Positions 1 through 10,206 of a DNA stretch of 64,000 nt are shown in pieces (within the stretch, counting starts at the first letter, position 1; every line of letters begins with the position of its first letter). The position numbers and the translations under genes are program-made. Source of the stretch: Volvox africanus (taxonomy: Eukaryota; Chlorophyta; Chlorophyceae; Chlamydomonadales; Volvocaceae); assembly GCA_030268105.1 (NCBI GenBank), contig BSDZ01000078.1, positions 620,001 to 684,000 of the forward strand, written 5' to 3'. The notes beneath the pieces are model-generated. The model did not search any database. It saw nothing but the letters and a program-made list of their open reading frames with translations, and had not been told where the DNA came from.

Positions 1-57
1 CGCCTTGTAGCATCACATCGACCTACCCATCGGCGGGAAACGAACTGTAGCACAACA
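1..57 (-). repeat. 3' LTR of R1, partial (cut by window edge)
   Basis: Ends ...GTAGCACAACA on the plus strand, the terminal sequence of every family A LTR in this window. It is followed directly by the polypurine tract at 58-73, which fixes it as the 3' LTR of a minus-strand element. Confidence 0.85.
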
Positions 58-73
58 ATTATCCCCCCTCCCG
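58..73 (-). other. Polypurine tract of R1
   Basis: On the minus strand it reads GGGAGGGGGGATAAT directly before the LTR. This is the plus-strand DNA priming site of LTR retrotransposons, and the same tract precedes the 3' LTR in R2, R7, R9 and R10. Confidence 0.8.
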
Positions 74-116
74 TATGCAGCGTCCTCGCTGCTTCATACA
101 GCATCGACTGCAGGGA

Positions 117-3100
117 TCATTGGGTTTGCGTGGCACGTTTGCAGGCTTCTTCTAGCAGAGGCTTCATGTCTGGCGAGAAGTTGCGTGCCGGTTCGCATGA
201 GTTGTGCTCGCTGGTATACCCTGTCCACTTGACCAAGTACTCATGTACTGTCCGCTTACGCCGGTATCGGCCCACACGACACGCGGGATAATCTAACACC
301 CGCTCCACATTCTAAAACTTCTGCTTACCAGCGATCCAGGTCTCCGGAACTGGTTCAATCGCTGCAGGGGTGTTAGCAGGCTCAGGGACGGGTTCCGTAC
401 CATGATAAGGACGGACAAGCGATATGTGAAACGTGGGGTGGATGCGGGCAATGCGAGTTCAACAGCCACATTCCCGACCATGTGCACGACAGGATACGGA
501 CCAATCCAAGGGGGCAAACGTTTTCGGGATTCATCGGCCAAGGTGCGCAAATTCTTGGTGCTCAGCAACACAAGTTGCCCTTCCGTAAACGTCACATCCT
601 TCCCAGAACTTAGACGTGAACTGCCCACCACGGTCTGAGATCACGTTTCTGGGAACACCGTGTAACTGAACCACATTGTCAAAAAACAATCGTGCCGTTT
701 GCTCAGCCGTGCAGGACGATGTACATGGTGCTAGGTGGACCATCTTAGTCAGACGATCGACCATCACAAACACCGCATCATATCCCCCCTCAGTTTTGGG
801 CAGCACGACTACAAAGTCCATGGAAACACTTTCCCAAGGCGCATCCGGGACAGGCAACGGTTGCAACAACCCATGACCCTTACCGGACAAAGCCTTATTG
901 CGCTGGCACAGACTGCATGTCTGTACAAAGTTCGCCGCATCCTTAGCCAAAGGAGGCCACCAAAAGGAACGTTGCACCAACTCGACCAACCGCTTGCTAC
1001 CAGGGTGTCCTGCTAACGGGTCTTCGTGGAACCACACAAGGATATCATAGCGTAGCGCGTCGTCATTCGGAACGACGATTTGCGTAGCTGCACCCTCCGT
1101 CCGTAGCCAAAGGCCATTCTGCTTGCGAAGGTTTTCTACATTAGCCGGCTCCGAGAACCAGGCATCTGCGTTGTAGGCAACTTTCAACCACTCGGTAAGG
1201 TCCGTCGCGATCGGCACCTCCTCGTTACGCGGTCGCAAGACGGGCGCTGCCAAAATTGCAGTGTGTAGCGACGGATGTCGACTGAGAGCATCGGCAATAT
1301 TCAATTTACCAGAAATATACTCCCAGGTGCAGTCGAACCTAGCTAGGTATTCCATCCACCTAGCCTGCCTGCGGTTCAACGTCGGAACGCTTTGCAAAAA
1401 CGTTAGGGACTTGTGGTCAGTCTTTAAAATAAATGGGCGTCCCTCGAGGTAACAGCGCCATTCCTTTAAAGCATGCAGCACTGCCAGAAGCTCCTGTTCC
1501 CCTGTGGTGCAGCAAATCTCCGCACCAGAAAACTTCTTACTCGTGAAGGCGATCAGTCGACCTTCCTGTAACAACACAGCGCCACTTCCATACACTGAGG
1601 CATCAGAAACAACCTCCACACGAAACGGCAACGAGTAATCAGGGAATGCAAGGGTGACATCTTCGGCAACGGTTCACTTGAGCTCTTTGAATGCCCGCTG
1701 GCATTGCGACGTCCACAACTCGAGCGAAACGAAAACGCCTTTGCGAGTTAAATTAGTAAGCGGGGCCGCAAGGATGGAGTATTTCTCAATGAACTTTCGG
1801 AAATAATTGGTGAAGCCAAGGAACTTACGTAGCTCCGTGAGGTTCTGAGGCGCGGGCCAATCGCGAACCACGGCGATCTTTCACGGGTCCATTTTCACAC
1901 CGGTGGCCGACACAATGTGGCCCAAATACTCCACCCGAGGCTGCGCCCAAAACAATTGCTCCCGCCTCATCACATTGAACACGAGCGGAAGATGCTCCAA
2001 GTGCTCCTTGCGCGTCTTAGAATATACCAAAATGTCATCCAGGTAGCAAACAACGAACCTGTCGATAAACGGCCTAAACATGTGGTCCATGACCGCCTGA
2101 AACGTCGCAGGGGCATTGGTCAACCCAAACGATAGGACCGTATACTCCAAGTGACCAAAGGGAGTCCGAAAAGCGGTTTTCGGGATATCAGAGGCAGCGA
2201 TGCGGATCTGATTATAGCCCTGTTGCAAGTCAATCGAGGAAAAATATGCCGAGCCCTTCAGCTTATCCAACAGGTCGTCAACGCGTGGCAAACGGTAGCG
2301 ATTCTTCACAGTGCTCGCATTCAACCCCCGGTAATCAATGCACATGTGCAAGGTCCCATCCTTCTTACCGACAAACAAAATCGGCGCAGAATACGGGGAT
2401 GTGCTGGGGCGTATCATACCCTTTGCAAGCAAATCCGTCACCTGGCGCTTCACCTCATCCAACTCCAATGGACTCAACCTGGATCCACAGAAGTCTGCGC
2501 GGTGGTGACACTGCAGCCCACCCGTGGCCTCAAAAGCAGTCCATGGGCACCCTTCCATAACAAACAGACAGCTTCCTTACGCCTGACTAGCTCCGGTTCT
2601 GCGGTTTTGCGGTCACAGCGAAATTAACCATAGGCACCGCCTCAGCTTTGCCCCCCTCTGGTGTGACATTCTCAGACGACAGGAAAGGTACCTTAATCGA
2701 CAGAGTACCCTTGCACAGATGCAGGGTTGCGGCCTCCATGTCGATGCGCGCGCGGTACTGTCATAATATCGCAGACCCCATTATGTACGGTGCAGTCTCT
2801 GCCAAGCCCTGCAGCACGTACGGCCGGGTCACAACACGCAAAGGGCCTAACGATAGGCTAAGGGTGATCCTGCCCACGATGGGATGCTTACCCCCGTCAG
2901 CAAGGGTAACCTGTGGACAATGAGACGACTCTGGGGTCAACCCCAGCGCATTCACCTCTGCGACAGAGATGAAGTCGTCGCTGGCACCGGTGTCAACGAG
3001 TGCTTTCAGGGTGCGGCCATTTAAACCGATCTGAATCACCGGGACACGGTTATTTACGAGCGACTGCCCAGCAGATAACGTCAGTGCACTCAGGGCGGGT

Positions 3101-3653
3101 TTGGAACTTACGGAACCCTCATCAGAAGCCTCGTACCAAACGTCAACCAAGTAGGATGTTCCTGGCCACGGTGTTGCATTACGGTACCGGCCTTAGCTCC
3201 TTGCTAAGTAAGTAGCCCGTGGCTACACCCTCTATATGCAAATATAGAGGCTAAGGGTTGCATGCCCTAGTGCAACTGTGACACTGTCACTGGTAGACTC
3301 AGTTGAGTTCGGTTTCACTGGTTGATCATATGTATTTCCTTAATACATATCCACGTTTTCTCTTCCTTAGAGATTACGGTTCTTTACGGAGGCTTTCCGT
3401 ACTGAGCTCAGAGTACCTATGCTCTGCTCTTCCTATCAACCGGTAGTTATCACTACCACTAGTTTGGGGTGATACAACACACGGAGCCAGCATACCCTCC
3501 CGATCCACACCGTTAAACAAAACGGTGCCCGGCTCGAACCGGTGGACACACCGCATACCCCTTAACAATGCCTCTGCCTTGCGCCGATAGAAAGCAGGGA
3601 GCAATACACATGCGGTGGTGCCTGGATATTGACGCCTACATCTCCTGTATACG
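117..3653 (-). pseudogene. Degenerate pol of R1 (PR-RT-RNase H-INT-chromodomain)
   Basis: Reading from high to low coordinate: the pol N-terminal region (3485-3653), protease with [10 protein letters not shown] (about 2960-3000), RT with [11 protein letters not shown] (about 2025-2060), RNase H, an integrase start with the HHCC finger, and a C-terminal chromodomain (117-308, YLVKWTGYTSEHNS). Compared with R2, about 140 bp between protease and RT are missing (junction near 2488) and about 360 bp or more of integrase are missing (junction near 600). There are several frameshifts and stops (near 1674 and 1880). Solo LTR S1 interrupts it at 3172-3479. The UAG/hairpin gag-pol boundary of this copy lies on the other side of R2, at 11134-11175. 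No function is expected. Confidence 0.85.
3172..3479. repeat. S1: solo LTR of an unrelated family, target duplication cacgg
   Basis: A 308-bp insertion beginning TGTTGCATTACGG and ending GATACAACA, flanked by a perfect 5-bp duplication cacgg (3167-3171 and 3480-3484). Intact copies (for example near 8043) read straight through ggccacggagcc, so the insertion is exact. It contains a palindrome CTCTATATgcaaATATAGAG near 3230. No internal region is present, so LTR-LTR recombination removed it. It is unlike families A, B and C. Element orientation cannot be fixed. Confidence 0.88.
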
Positions 3654-4383
3654 GCGAGAGCAAACAGAGACAGCGGAAGACTTTAAGACGAAGAGAGATA
3701 TAACTTACAGTCTTACAGATCGGAACAATGCAATGGACGAAATCGCCGTCAGCGCCGGAAGCAAGCAATCATCACGCGGCGGTGATTAGCGAAGTTCAGG
3801 CTTAGCTCGGGCTAAGTAGGATAGCGTATAGCAATAGTAATATAGAACACACGAGTGTTCTCTGGTATCGAATGTCTTGTCTTGCTTAGCCGTCCTCGCA
3901 TCTGTTATACTCCCAGTATTGCAATGCCGTACGATTCACATTAGGAGGCCAATCCTAGATGTGACAATCCTACTGCGTATAGGCGATGTCTACGCATAAC
4001 AACGTATAAGCCTTTCCTGCATTCGCATGATGCAAGGGTCCGGATAACGATATTCGGTTGCAGGGCATGTATCGCGACGAGTGCGGCGCTCTCAACGTGT
4101 GCTGTAATGAAGTAATATTATATCAGATAACATTACTTATCGTTTCGTAGCACGAGCATAATGCGCACTTCAATGCTTCGGGCTTTCATGCATGCTAGGC
4201 GGATTTGCCATGATGCGATGTCGCGATGGATAATGACAACATGCCAAATGCATATATAAATGTACACGAATACATTTATATCATGCAGATTCATTCATAT
4301 GCAATGTGTTCATCACAATAGCACTTCGCCTTGTAGGATCACATCGACCTACGCATCGGCGGGAAACTAACCGTAGCACAACA
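3654..4383 (-). repeat. 3' LTR of R2, outer end truncated
   Basis: About 730 bp matching 10207-11030. The left edge joins R1 pol through a 1-2 bp overlap (tatacgg/cgagag), so the terminal TGTTGTACC is gone. The right edge ends in ACAACA next to the polypurine tract. It carries the family A palindromes. Confidence 0.88.
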
Positions 4384-4399
4384 ATTATCCCCCCTCCCG
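4384..4399 (-). other. Polypurine tract of R2
   Basis: Minus strand GGGAGGGGGGATAAT abutting the LTR. Just upstream in sense (about 4400-4430) is a hairpin with arms ATGCAGCG and CGCTGCAT around an AGGA loop, conserved in the other elements. Confidence 0.8.
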
Positions 4400-4442
4400 T
4401 ATGCAGCGTCCTCGCTGCATCATACAGCATCGACTGCAGGGG

Positions 4443-7400
4443 TCATTGGGCTTGCGTGGCACGTTTGCGGGCTTCTTCGAGCAGGGGCTTCATGTCCTGT
4501 GAGAAGTTGCGTGCCGGTTCCCATGAGTTGTGCTCGCTGGTATACCCTGTCCACTTGACCAAGTACTCGTGTACTGTCCACTTACGTCGGTGTCGGCCCA
4601 CATGACGAGCGCGATAATCTAACACCCGCTCCACATCGTAAAACTTCTGTTTACCAGCGATCCAGGTCTCGGGAACTGGTTCGATCGCTGCGGGGGTGTT
4701 AGCAGGCTCAGGGACAGGTTCCGTACCACGATACGGACGAACAAGCGATACGTGAAACGTGGGGTGAATGGTCATATCAGCGGGCAATGCAAGCTCCACA
4801 GCCACATTCCCAACCATGCGCATGACAGCATACGGACCAATCCAGCGGGGTAAGAGTTTTCGGGATCCGTCGGCCAAGGAACGCAAGTTCTTGGTGCTTA
4901 GCAACACGAGTTGCCCTTCCGAAAACGTCACATCCTGCTTGGATTTGTTGTAATATTCCGTCGTTCGTTGCTGCGCCGCGTCCAAACATGACTTCGCGTC
5001 TGTGATTCGGGACATAAAAGACTTGGCAAAAAGTTTAGCAGCAGGCACGTTCACTTCCAACTCACGCCACACGGGTAGCGCGGGATGAAATCCGTAGTTA
5101 AGAAAGAACGGACTTTTGCATGTAGAGCGGTTAGCAGCATTGTTAAGCGCAAATTCTGCCGCAGTCAAATACGTATCCCAAACGAGTGGTGTGCGACCAG
5201 CATAATTGCGCAACATATCACCCAACGTGCGGTTTGTGCGTTCGGTTTGACCATCAGTCTGCGGGTGATACGCCGTGCTCAGGTTGACGCGCATGCCAAC
5301 TAGTTTGCAGAGCGCTTCCCAAAACTTAGACGTGAACTGTCCACCGCAGTCCGAGATCACATCTTTGGGAACCCCGTGTAACCGAACCACATTATCGAAA
5401 AACAAACGTGCGGTTTGCTCAGCCGTGCAGGATGATGTGCATGGTGCTAGGTGAACCATCTTAGTCAGACGATCGACCATTACGAACACCGCATCGTATC
5501 CCCCCTCAGTTTTGGGCAGCACGACTACGAAGTCCATGGAAACACTTTCCCAAGGCGCATCCGGGACAGGCAACGGTTGCAACAACCCCTGGCCCTTACC
5601 GGACAAAGCCTTATTGCGCTGGCACAGACTGCATGTCTGGACGAAGTTCGCCGCATCCTTAGCCAAAGGAGGCCACCAAAAGGAACGTTGCACCAAGTCG
5701 ATCAATCGCTTGCTACCAGGGTGTCCTGCTAACGGGTCCTCGTGGAACCGCGCAAGGATGTCGTAGCGTAGCGCGTCGTCGTTCGGAACGACGATTTGCG
5801 TAGCTGCACCCTCCGTCCGTAGCCAAAGGCCATTCTGCTTGCGAAGGTTTTCTACATTAGCCGGCTCCGAGAACCAGGCGTCTGCGTTGTAGGCAACCTT
5901 CAACCGCTCCGCGAGGTCCGTCACGATCGGTACCTCCTCGCTACGCGGCCGCAAGACGGGCGCTGCCAAAATTGCAGTGTGTAGTGACGGATGTCGACTG
6001 AGAGCATCGGCAATATTCAATTTACCAGAAATATACTCCCAGGTGCAGTCGAACCTAGCTAGGTATTCCATCCACCTAGCCTGCCTGCGGTTCAACGTCG
6101 GAACGCTTTGCAAAAACGTTAGGGACTTGTGGTCAGTCTTAAAAGTAAATGGGCGAACTTCAAGGTAACAGCGCCATTCCTTTAAAGCATGCAGCACGGC
6201 CAGAAGCTCCTGTTCCCCGGTGGTGTAGCGAATCTCCGCACCAGAAAACTTCTTACTCGTGAAGGCGATCAGTCGACCTTCCTGTAACAATACAGCGCCG
6301 CTTCCAAATATTGAGGCATCAGACACTACCTCAACACGAAACGGCAACGAGTAATCAGGGAATGCAAGGGTGACATCTTCGGCAACGATTCGTTTGAGCT
6401 CTTCGAATGCCCGCTGGCATTGCGACGTCCACGACTCGAGCGAAACGAAAACGCCTTTGCGAGTTAAGTTAGTAAGCGGGGCCGCAAGGATGGAATATTT
6501 TTCAATGAACTTTCGGAAATAATTGGTGAAGCCAAGGAACTTACGTAGCTCCGTGAGGTTCTGAGGCGCGGGCCAATCGCGAACCACGGCGACCTTCCGC
6601 GGGTCCATCTTCACACCGATGGCCGACACAATGTGGCCCAAATATTCCACCTGAGGCTGCGCCCAAAAGCATTTGGCGCGTTTAGCAAACAATTGCTCCC
6701 GCCTCATAACGTCGAGCACGAGCCGAAGATGCTCCAAGTGCTCCTCGCGCGTCTTAGAATATACCAAGATGTCATCAAGGTAGCAAACAACGAACCTGTC
6801 GATAAACGGCCTAAACATTCGGTCCATAACCGCCTGAAACGTCGCAGGGGCATTAGTCAAACCAAACGATAGGACCGTATACTCAAAGTGACCAAAGGGT
6901 GTCTGAAAAGCGGTTTTCGGGATATCAGAGGCAGCGATGCGAATCTGATTGTAGCCCTGTTGTAAGTCAATTGAGGAAAAATAAGCCGAGCCCTTCAGCT
7001 TATCCAACAGGTCGTCAACACGTGGCAAAGGGTAGCGATTTTTCACCGTATTCACATTTAATCCCCGGTAATCAATGCACATGTGCAAGGTCCCATCCTT
7101 CTTACCGACGAACAAAATCGGTGCAGAATACGGGGATGTGCTGGGGCGTATCATACCCTTCGCGAGCAAATCCGTCACCTGGCGCTTTACCTCATCCAGC
7201 TCCAATGGACTCAACCTGTACATTGGCCGGGCCGTAGGCTGCGCTCCAGGCATGAGAGGGATTGTGTGATCAACAGGACGCATAGGTGGTAGGCCAGGGA
7301 TATCTTTAAAGACGTCCTCATACTGCGACAGTAGGGCCTCAACCTCAGGATCCGCAGAAATCTGCGCGGTGGTGACACAACAGCTCACCCGCGGCCTTAA

Positions 7401-8504
7401 AAGCAGTCCGTGGGCACCCTTCCGTAACAAACGGACGGCCTCCTTACGCCCGACTAGCTCTGGTTCGATTCGCGCGGCCATTGCGGTCACAGCGAAAGTA
7501 ACCATAGGCACCGCCTCAGTTTCGCCCTCCTTTGGTGTGACATGTTCGAACGACAGGAAAGGTACCTTAATCGACAGAGTACCCTTGCACAGATGCAGGG
7601 TTGCGGTCTCCATGTCGATGCGCGCGCGGTACTGTCGTAATGTCGAAGACCCCATTAAGTACGGTGCAGTCTCTGCTAAGCCCTGCAGCACGTACGGCCG
7701 GGTCACAACACGCAAAGGGCCTAACGATAGGCTAAGGGTGATCCTGCCCACGATGGGATGCTTACCCCCGTCAGCAAGGGTAACCTGTGGACAATGAGAC
7801 GACTCTGGGGACAACCCCAGCGCATTCACCTCTGCGACAGAGATGAAGTCGTCGCTGGCACCGGTGTCAACAAGTGCCTTCAGAGTACGGCCATTTAAAC
7901 CGATCTGAACCACAGGGACACGGTTATCTATGAGTGATTGCCCAGCAGACAACGTCAGTGCACTTAGGGCGGGTCCGTAACCTACGGCACCCCCGTCAGG
8001 AGCTTCGTACCAAACGTCAACCGAGTAGGATATGCTTGGCCACGGAGCCAGCGTACCCTCCCAATCCACACCATTAAACAAAACGGTGCCCGGCTCGAAC
8101 CGGTGGACATGCCGCATACCCCTTAACGATGCCTCTGCCTTGCGCCGACAGAAAGCGGGGAGTAAAACACATGCGGCGGTGCCTGGATATTGACGCCTAC
8201 ACCTCCTGTATATGGCCAACTGTTCCGACATCTCACGCAGAGACGAGGGGATGAACAAAACCACGTGCTTAGACAGATCGATAGACGACAGGGGACGGCG
8301 AGGTGTAAGCAAATTACACAACGGGTCGAAGCAGAGAAGTCCCGTGCGTCCGTCAAGCGTGATGCGTCGCGCAATGACTCGCTCGATGTGTCCAAGTACA
8401 CAAGGCAACAATGCCTTAACGGCTGGCCGTAAGGATGACCACCGACCACGCGTTAGTTCAGAAATCCCAGGTGGTGCCCCCTCCGCAGGAACCCGGGCAA
8501 GCCC
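4443..8504 (-). CDS. pol: pol polyprotein of R2 (PR-RT-RNase H-INT-chromodomain)
   Basis: An open frame of 1,353 codons from just after the gag UAG (8505-8507) to TGA at 4443. It has no upstream AUG of its own and is in frame with gag, so it is best explained as a readthrough product. Numbering from 8411: protease DTGA at 182-185; RT YLDD at 544-547; RNase H D698, E733/E735, D760 and D802; integrase HHCC H890, H897, C927, C930; catalytic D960, D1021 and E1057 with exactly 35 residues between the last two; GPY at 1192-1194; chromodomain about 1258-1304 with the conserved WTGY and WEP. These enzymes mature the particle proteins, copy RNA to DNA and integrate it, and the chromodomain is expected to direct integration to modified histones. 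All catalytic residues are visible. The usual DRGG motif reads DCGG here. Confidence 0.93.
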   Translation of the reverse strand, partial: GLARVPAEGAPPGISELTRGRWSSLRPAVKALLPCVLGHIERVIARRITLDGRTGLLCFDPLCNLLTPRRPLSSIDLSKHVVLFIPSSLREMSEQLAIYRRCRRQYPGTAACVLLPAFCRRKAEASLRGMRHVHRFEPGTVLFNGVDWEGTLAPWPSISYSVDVWYEAPDGGAVGYGPALSALTLSAGQSLIDNRVPVVQIGLNGRTLKALVDTGASDDFISVAEVNALGLSPESSHCPQVTLADGGKHPIVGRITLSLSLGPLRVVTRPYVLQGLAETAPYLMGSSTLRQYRARIDMETATLHLCKGTLSIKVPFLSFEHVTPKEGETEAVPMVTFAVTAMAARIEPELVGRKEAVRLLRKGAHGLLLRPRVSCCVTTAQISADPEVEALLSQYEDVFKDIPGLPPMRPVDHTIPLMPGAQPTARPMYRLSPLELDEVKRQVTDLLAKGMIRPSTSPYSAPILFVGKKDGTLHMCIDYRGLNVNTVKNRYPLPRVDDLLDKLKGSAYFSSIDLQQGYNQIRIAASDIPKTAFQTPFGHFEYTVLSFGLTNAPATFQAVMDRMFRPFIDRFVVCYLDDILVYSKTREEHLEHLRLVLDVMRREQLFAKRAKCFWAQPQVEYLGHIVSAIGVKMDPRKVAVVRDWPAPQNLTELRKFLGFTNYFRKFIEKYSILAAPLTNLTRKGVFVSLESWTSQCQRAFEELKRIVAEDVTLAFPDYSLPFRVEVVSDASIFGSGAVLLQEGRLIAFTSKKFSGAEIRYTTGEQELLAVLHALKEWRCYLEVRPFTFKTDHKSLTFLQSVPTLNRRQARWMEYLARFDCTWEYISGKLNIADALSRHPSLHTAILAAPVLRPRSEEVPIVTDLAERLKVAYNADAWFSEPANVENLRKQNGLWLRTEGAATQIVVPNDDALRYDILARFHEDPLAGHPGSKRLIDLVQRSFWWPPLAKDAANFVQTCSLCQRNKALSGKGQGLLQPLPVPDAPWESVSMDFVVVLPKTEGGYDAVFVMVDRLTKMVHLAPCTSSCTAEQTARLFFDNVVRLHGVPKDVISDCGGQFTSKFWEALCKLVGMRVNLSTAYHPQTDGQTERTNRTLGDMLRNYAGRTPLVWDTYLTAAEFALNNAANRSTCKSPFFLNYGFHPALPVWRELEVNVPAAKLFAKSFMSRITDAKSCLDAAQQRTTEYYNKSKQDVTFSEGQLVLLSTKNLRSLADGSRKLLPRWIGPYAVMRMVGNVAVELALPADMTIHPTFHVSLVRPYRGTEPVPEPANTPAAIEPVPETWIAGKQKFYDVERVLDYRARHVGRHRRKWTVHEYLVKWTGYTSEHNSWEPARNFSQDMKPLLEEARKRATQAQ

Positions 8505-8507
8505 CTA
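8466..8507 (-). promoter_or_regulatory. gag-pol UAG with downstream 7-bp hairpin (R2)
   Basis: In sense: AAA UAG, 7-nt spacer (8498-8504), arm CCCGGGU (8491-8497), 18-nt loop, arm ACCUGGG (8466-8472, one G-U pair). gag and pol are in the same frame on either side. It resembles the UAG-plus-structure readthrough signals known in gammaretroviruses. The function is inferred. Confidence 0.65.
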
Positions 8508-9740
8508 TTTCGGCTGAGGTACAAACGGCGGCATTAGCGGGCAATCCTTAGTGGAATGGCTCTCCGCACACCGTAGACAAACGTTGGCCAATTTCCGACG
8601 CTCGAATTCGGAATGATTGCAATTCCATTTTGGCATATACGTGTCGTCCATGCGAGTCCGCTTTGCATTGGGGTCGGAACGCTGTGCGGCTGCCGTCGAC
8701 GGCGCACCACCACGCTTCCTGTTTTTAGCCGGGTCCGAGCTCGGACCTGCTCCTCCTGACCCACGGACACCCGAGCTAGCGCCCCCGCGCGCCTGGCGTT
8801 GCCGGTTGCTGCGTCGCGTCGCGGCAGTAGGCGTGGGGCGGGTCGCTCCGAAGTCCTGGTCAAGAGCTACGGCTTCCCCAAGCGGATCCTGCACTTGCAC
8901 GGCATTTGCGCGAGGGGCAGACTTGACTTCTTCCTCACCGGCAAGGAGTCGTATCTCTGTGCCCTTAGCAAAAGCGACCAAAGCATCATACGACTTGATC
9001 TGCGCTCCAACCAAGTCAGTAGCGCACCATTTAGCCAAAAGTTTTGTCAGGCCTCGCCTAAACCAAAAGACACGCTCGGATTCAGTGAGGTCAGCAATGG
9101 GAGTCACAAGTGCTTCGAAGCGTGACTGGTACGCAGGTACATTCTCATCCCGACGCATGTGGTAGCTACCGGCTGCCAAAACCTTACGAGCTTCCACATC
9201 GCGTGCTTGAACCTCAGTAGCGAATCGTGCGAGCAAAGCGGCGACCAACTCGTCAAAAGTATAGTTGTCCCGGGCGTTGGTCCAATTGCGATACCAGTCC
9301 TTCGCTGAGCCCTCGAGGGTGTTACCAACGAAGAGACACCTGATACCGTCATTATCGCCACCATGAACAGCCTGGAGATACTTTTTAGCGTCACGCACGT
9401 ACGCACGAGTTGCATCGGCTATGCTATGCCCTGGTGTCTTGTCGGTCAGCGAAATATTGAGCCTAGGAACGGGAATCGACAATCTCATCACCTCAGGGAT
9501 GTCATCATGCCCTCAAGCTTGAGGTAATGGTAGAACCCTTGTTCCAGCAGTGTTGTCCATATTCATGTTCACTGCTGAATGTGGCACAATTAAGTGAGCA
9601 GGGGTCTGAAGGAAAAGGGGCTCTTGAGTGGCTCGCGCGCCAACAGCCTCAAGACCTCTGTCCGGTGCTCTAGCAGCCACAACAAAATCGGGTTGGCTAG
9701 CTAGGCTAGTGTGCGGCGTATCGTCATGTTCCGCGGACAT
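8505..9740 (-). pseudogene. gag: gag of R2 with one premature stop
   Basis: The frame starts at ATG 9738-9740 (MSAEHDD...) and should give about 411 residues, as in R9. Codon 76 is TGA (9513-9515) where R9 has CGA, a C-to-T change in CpG. Past the stop the frame is open to the UAG at 8505. The middle holds a retrotransposon capsid region (KYLQAVHGGDNDGIRCLFVG, AYQSRFEALVTPIADL). A basic linker (about 9100 down to 8650) leads to a zinc knuckle CLRC-x3-H-x4-C near 8560-8600. Gag forms the particle and packages RNA. This copy would need the stop suppressed, or a helper. Confidence 0.9.
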
Positions 9741-9980
9741 GGAGCACGAAACGATACCCTAGGTTTGCGTAATAGAAGCCGACTTCTATCGCAAAGGCAA
9801 GAGTACAAAGCGATTCGGTGAGCCTACCGACAGTACTCTTGAGAAGATTCAGTAAACTCAGCAAGTACTTGCCCAGCTGAGTCCTGATCTCTGTAGTTCG
9901 GGCAATGAGAGTCGCCAACTGGTCCGGACGAAAGCCGGTCTCAGTCGCCGCAGCAAGCAATGCCGGTGCACTGAGATTAC

Positions 9981-10139
9981 CTGCGACTCAGAGCGTACAC
10001 TTACACAACAAGTGCAGCAATCTAAGTAAAAGCAATTAAACAATTACAAACCGGAAGCGGCGGCGTCCAAAACGGCGCGGCCTAGGTCTTCGGCAAAAGT
10101 ATCTAGCGGTCCTCGTGGTTCGTTGCTGGAGCTCGCCAT
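9981..10139 (-). other. gag leader: short exon-like ORF and possible 71-nt intron (R2)
   Basis: In sense, an ATG at 10139 opens a 31-codon frame (MASSSDEPRGPLDTF...). Candidate intron 10051-9981 begins GTTTGT and ends TCGCAG. Removing it joins the ORF in phase to a second open stretch (ATETGFRPDQLATLIAQT...), which resembles the uninterrupted upstream ORF of family B. Same length and ends in R3, R7, R9 and R10. No transcript evidence. The link from the second stretch to gag is unresolved. Confidence 0.4.
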
Positions 10140-10188
10140 AGAAAGAACCTACTTCCGATTAGACAAAGAGAGACAGTTAGGCAACGAA

Positions 10189-10203
10189 CCTGTCTCGATA
10201 CCA
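10189..10203 (-). other. Primer-binding site of R2
   Basis: Minus strand TGGTATCGAGACAGG, three nucleotides inside the 5' LTR. Its TGGTATC start resembles the initiator-Met type used by many plant elements, but the exact tRNA is not known. Confidence 0.75.
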
Positions 10204-10206
10204 ATT

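Noticed and set aside
6899..7237. Antisense open frames across RT and integrase
   Set aside because: Mirror images of conserved pol sequence; no evidence for independent coding.
8617..9165. Open frames of 180-260 codons antisense to gag (also 11054-11830, 14452-14793, 23535-24080, 36319-36867, 52320-52901)
   Set aside because: They recur at the same place in every gag copy, have no independent start or family motif, and follow from the codon bias of gag on the other strand.
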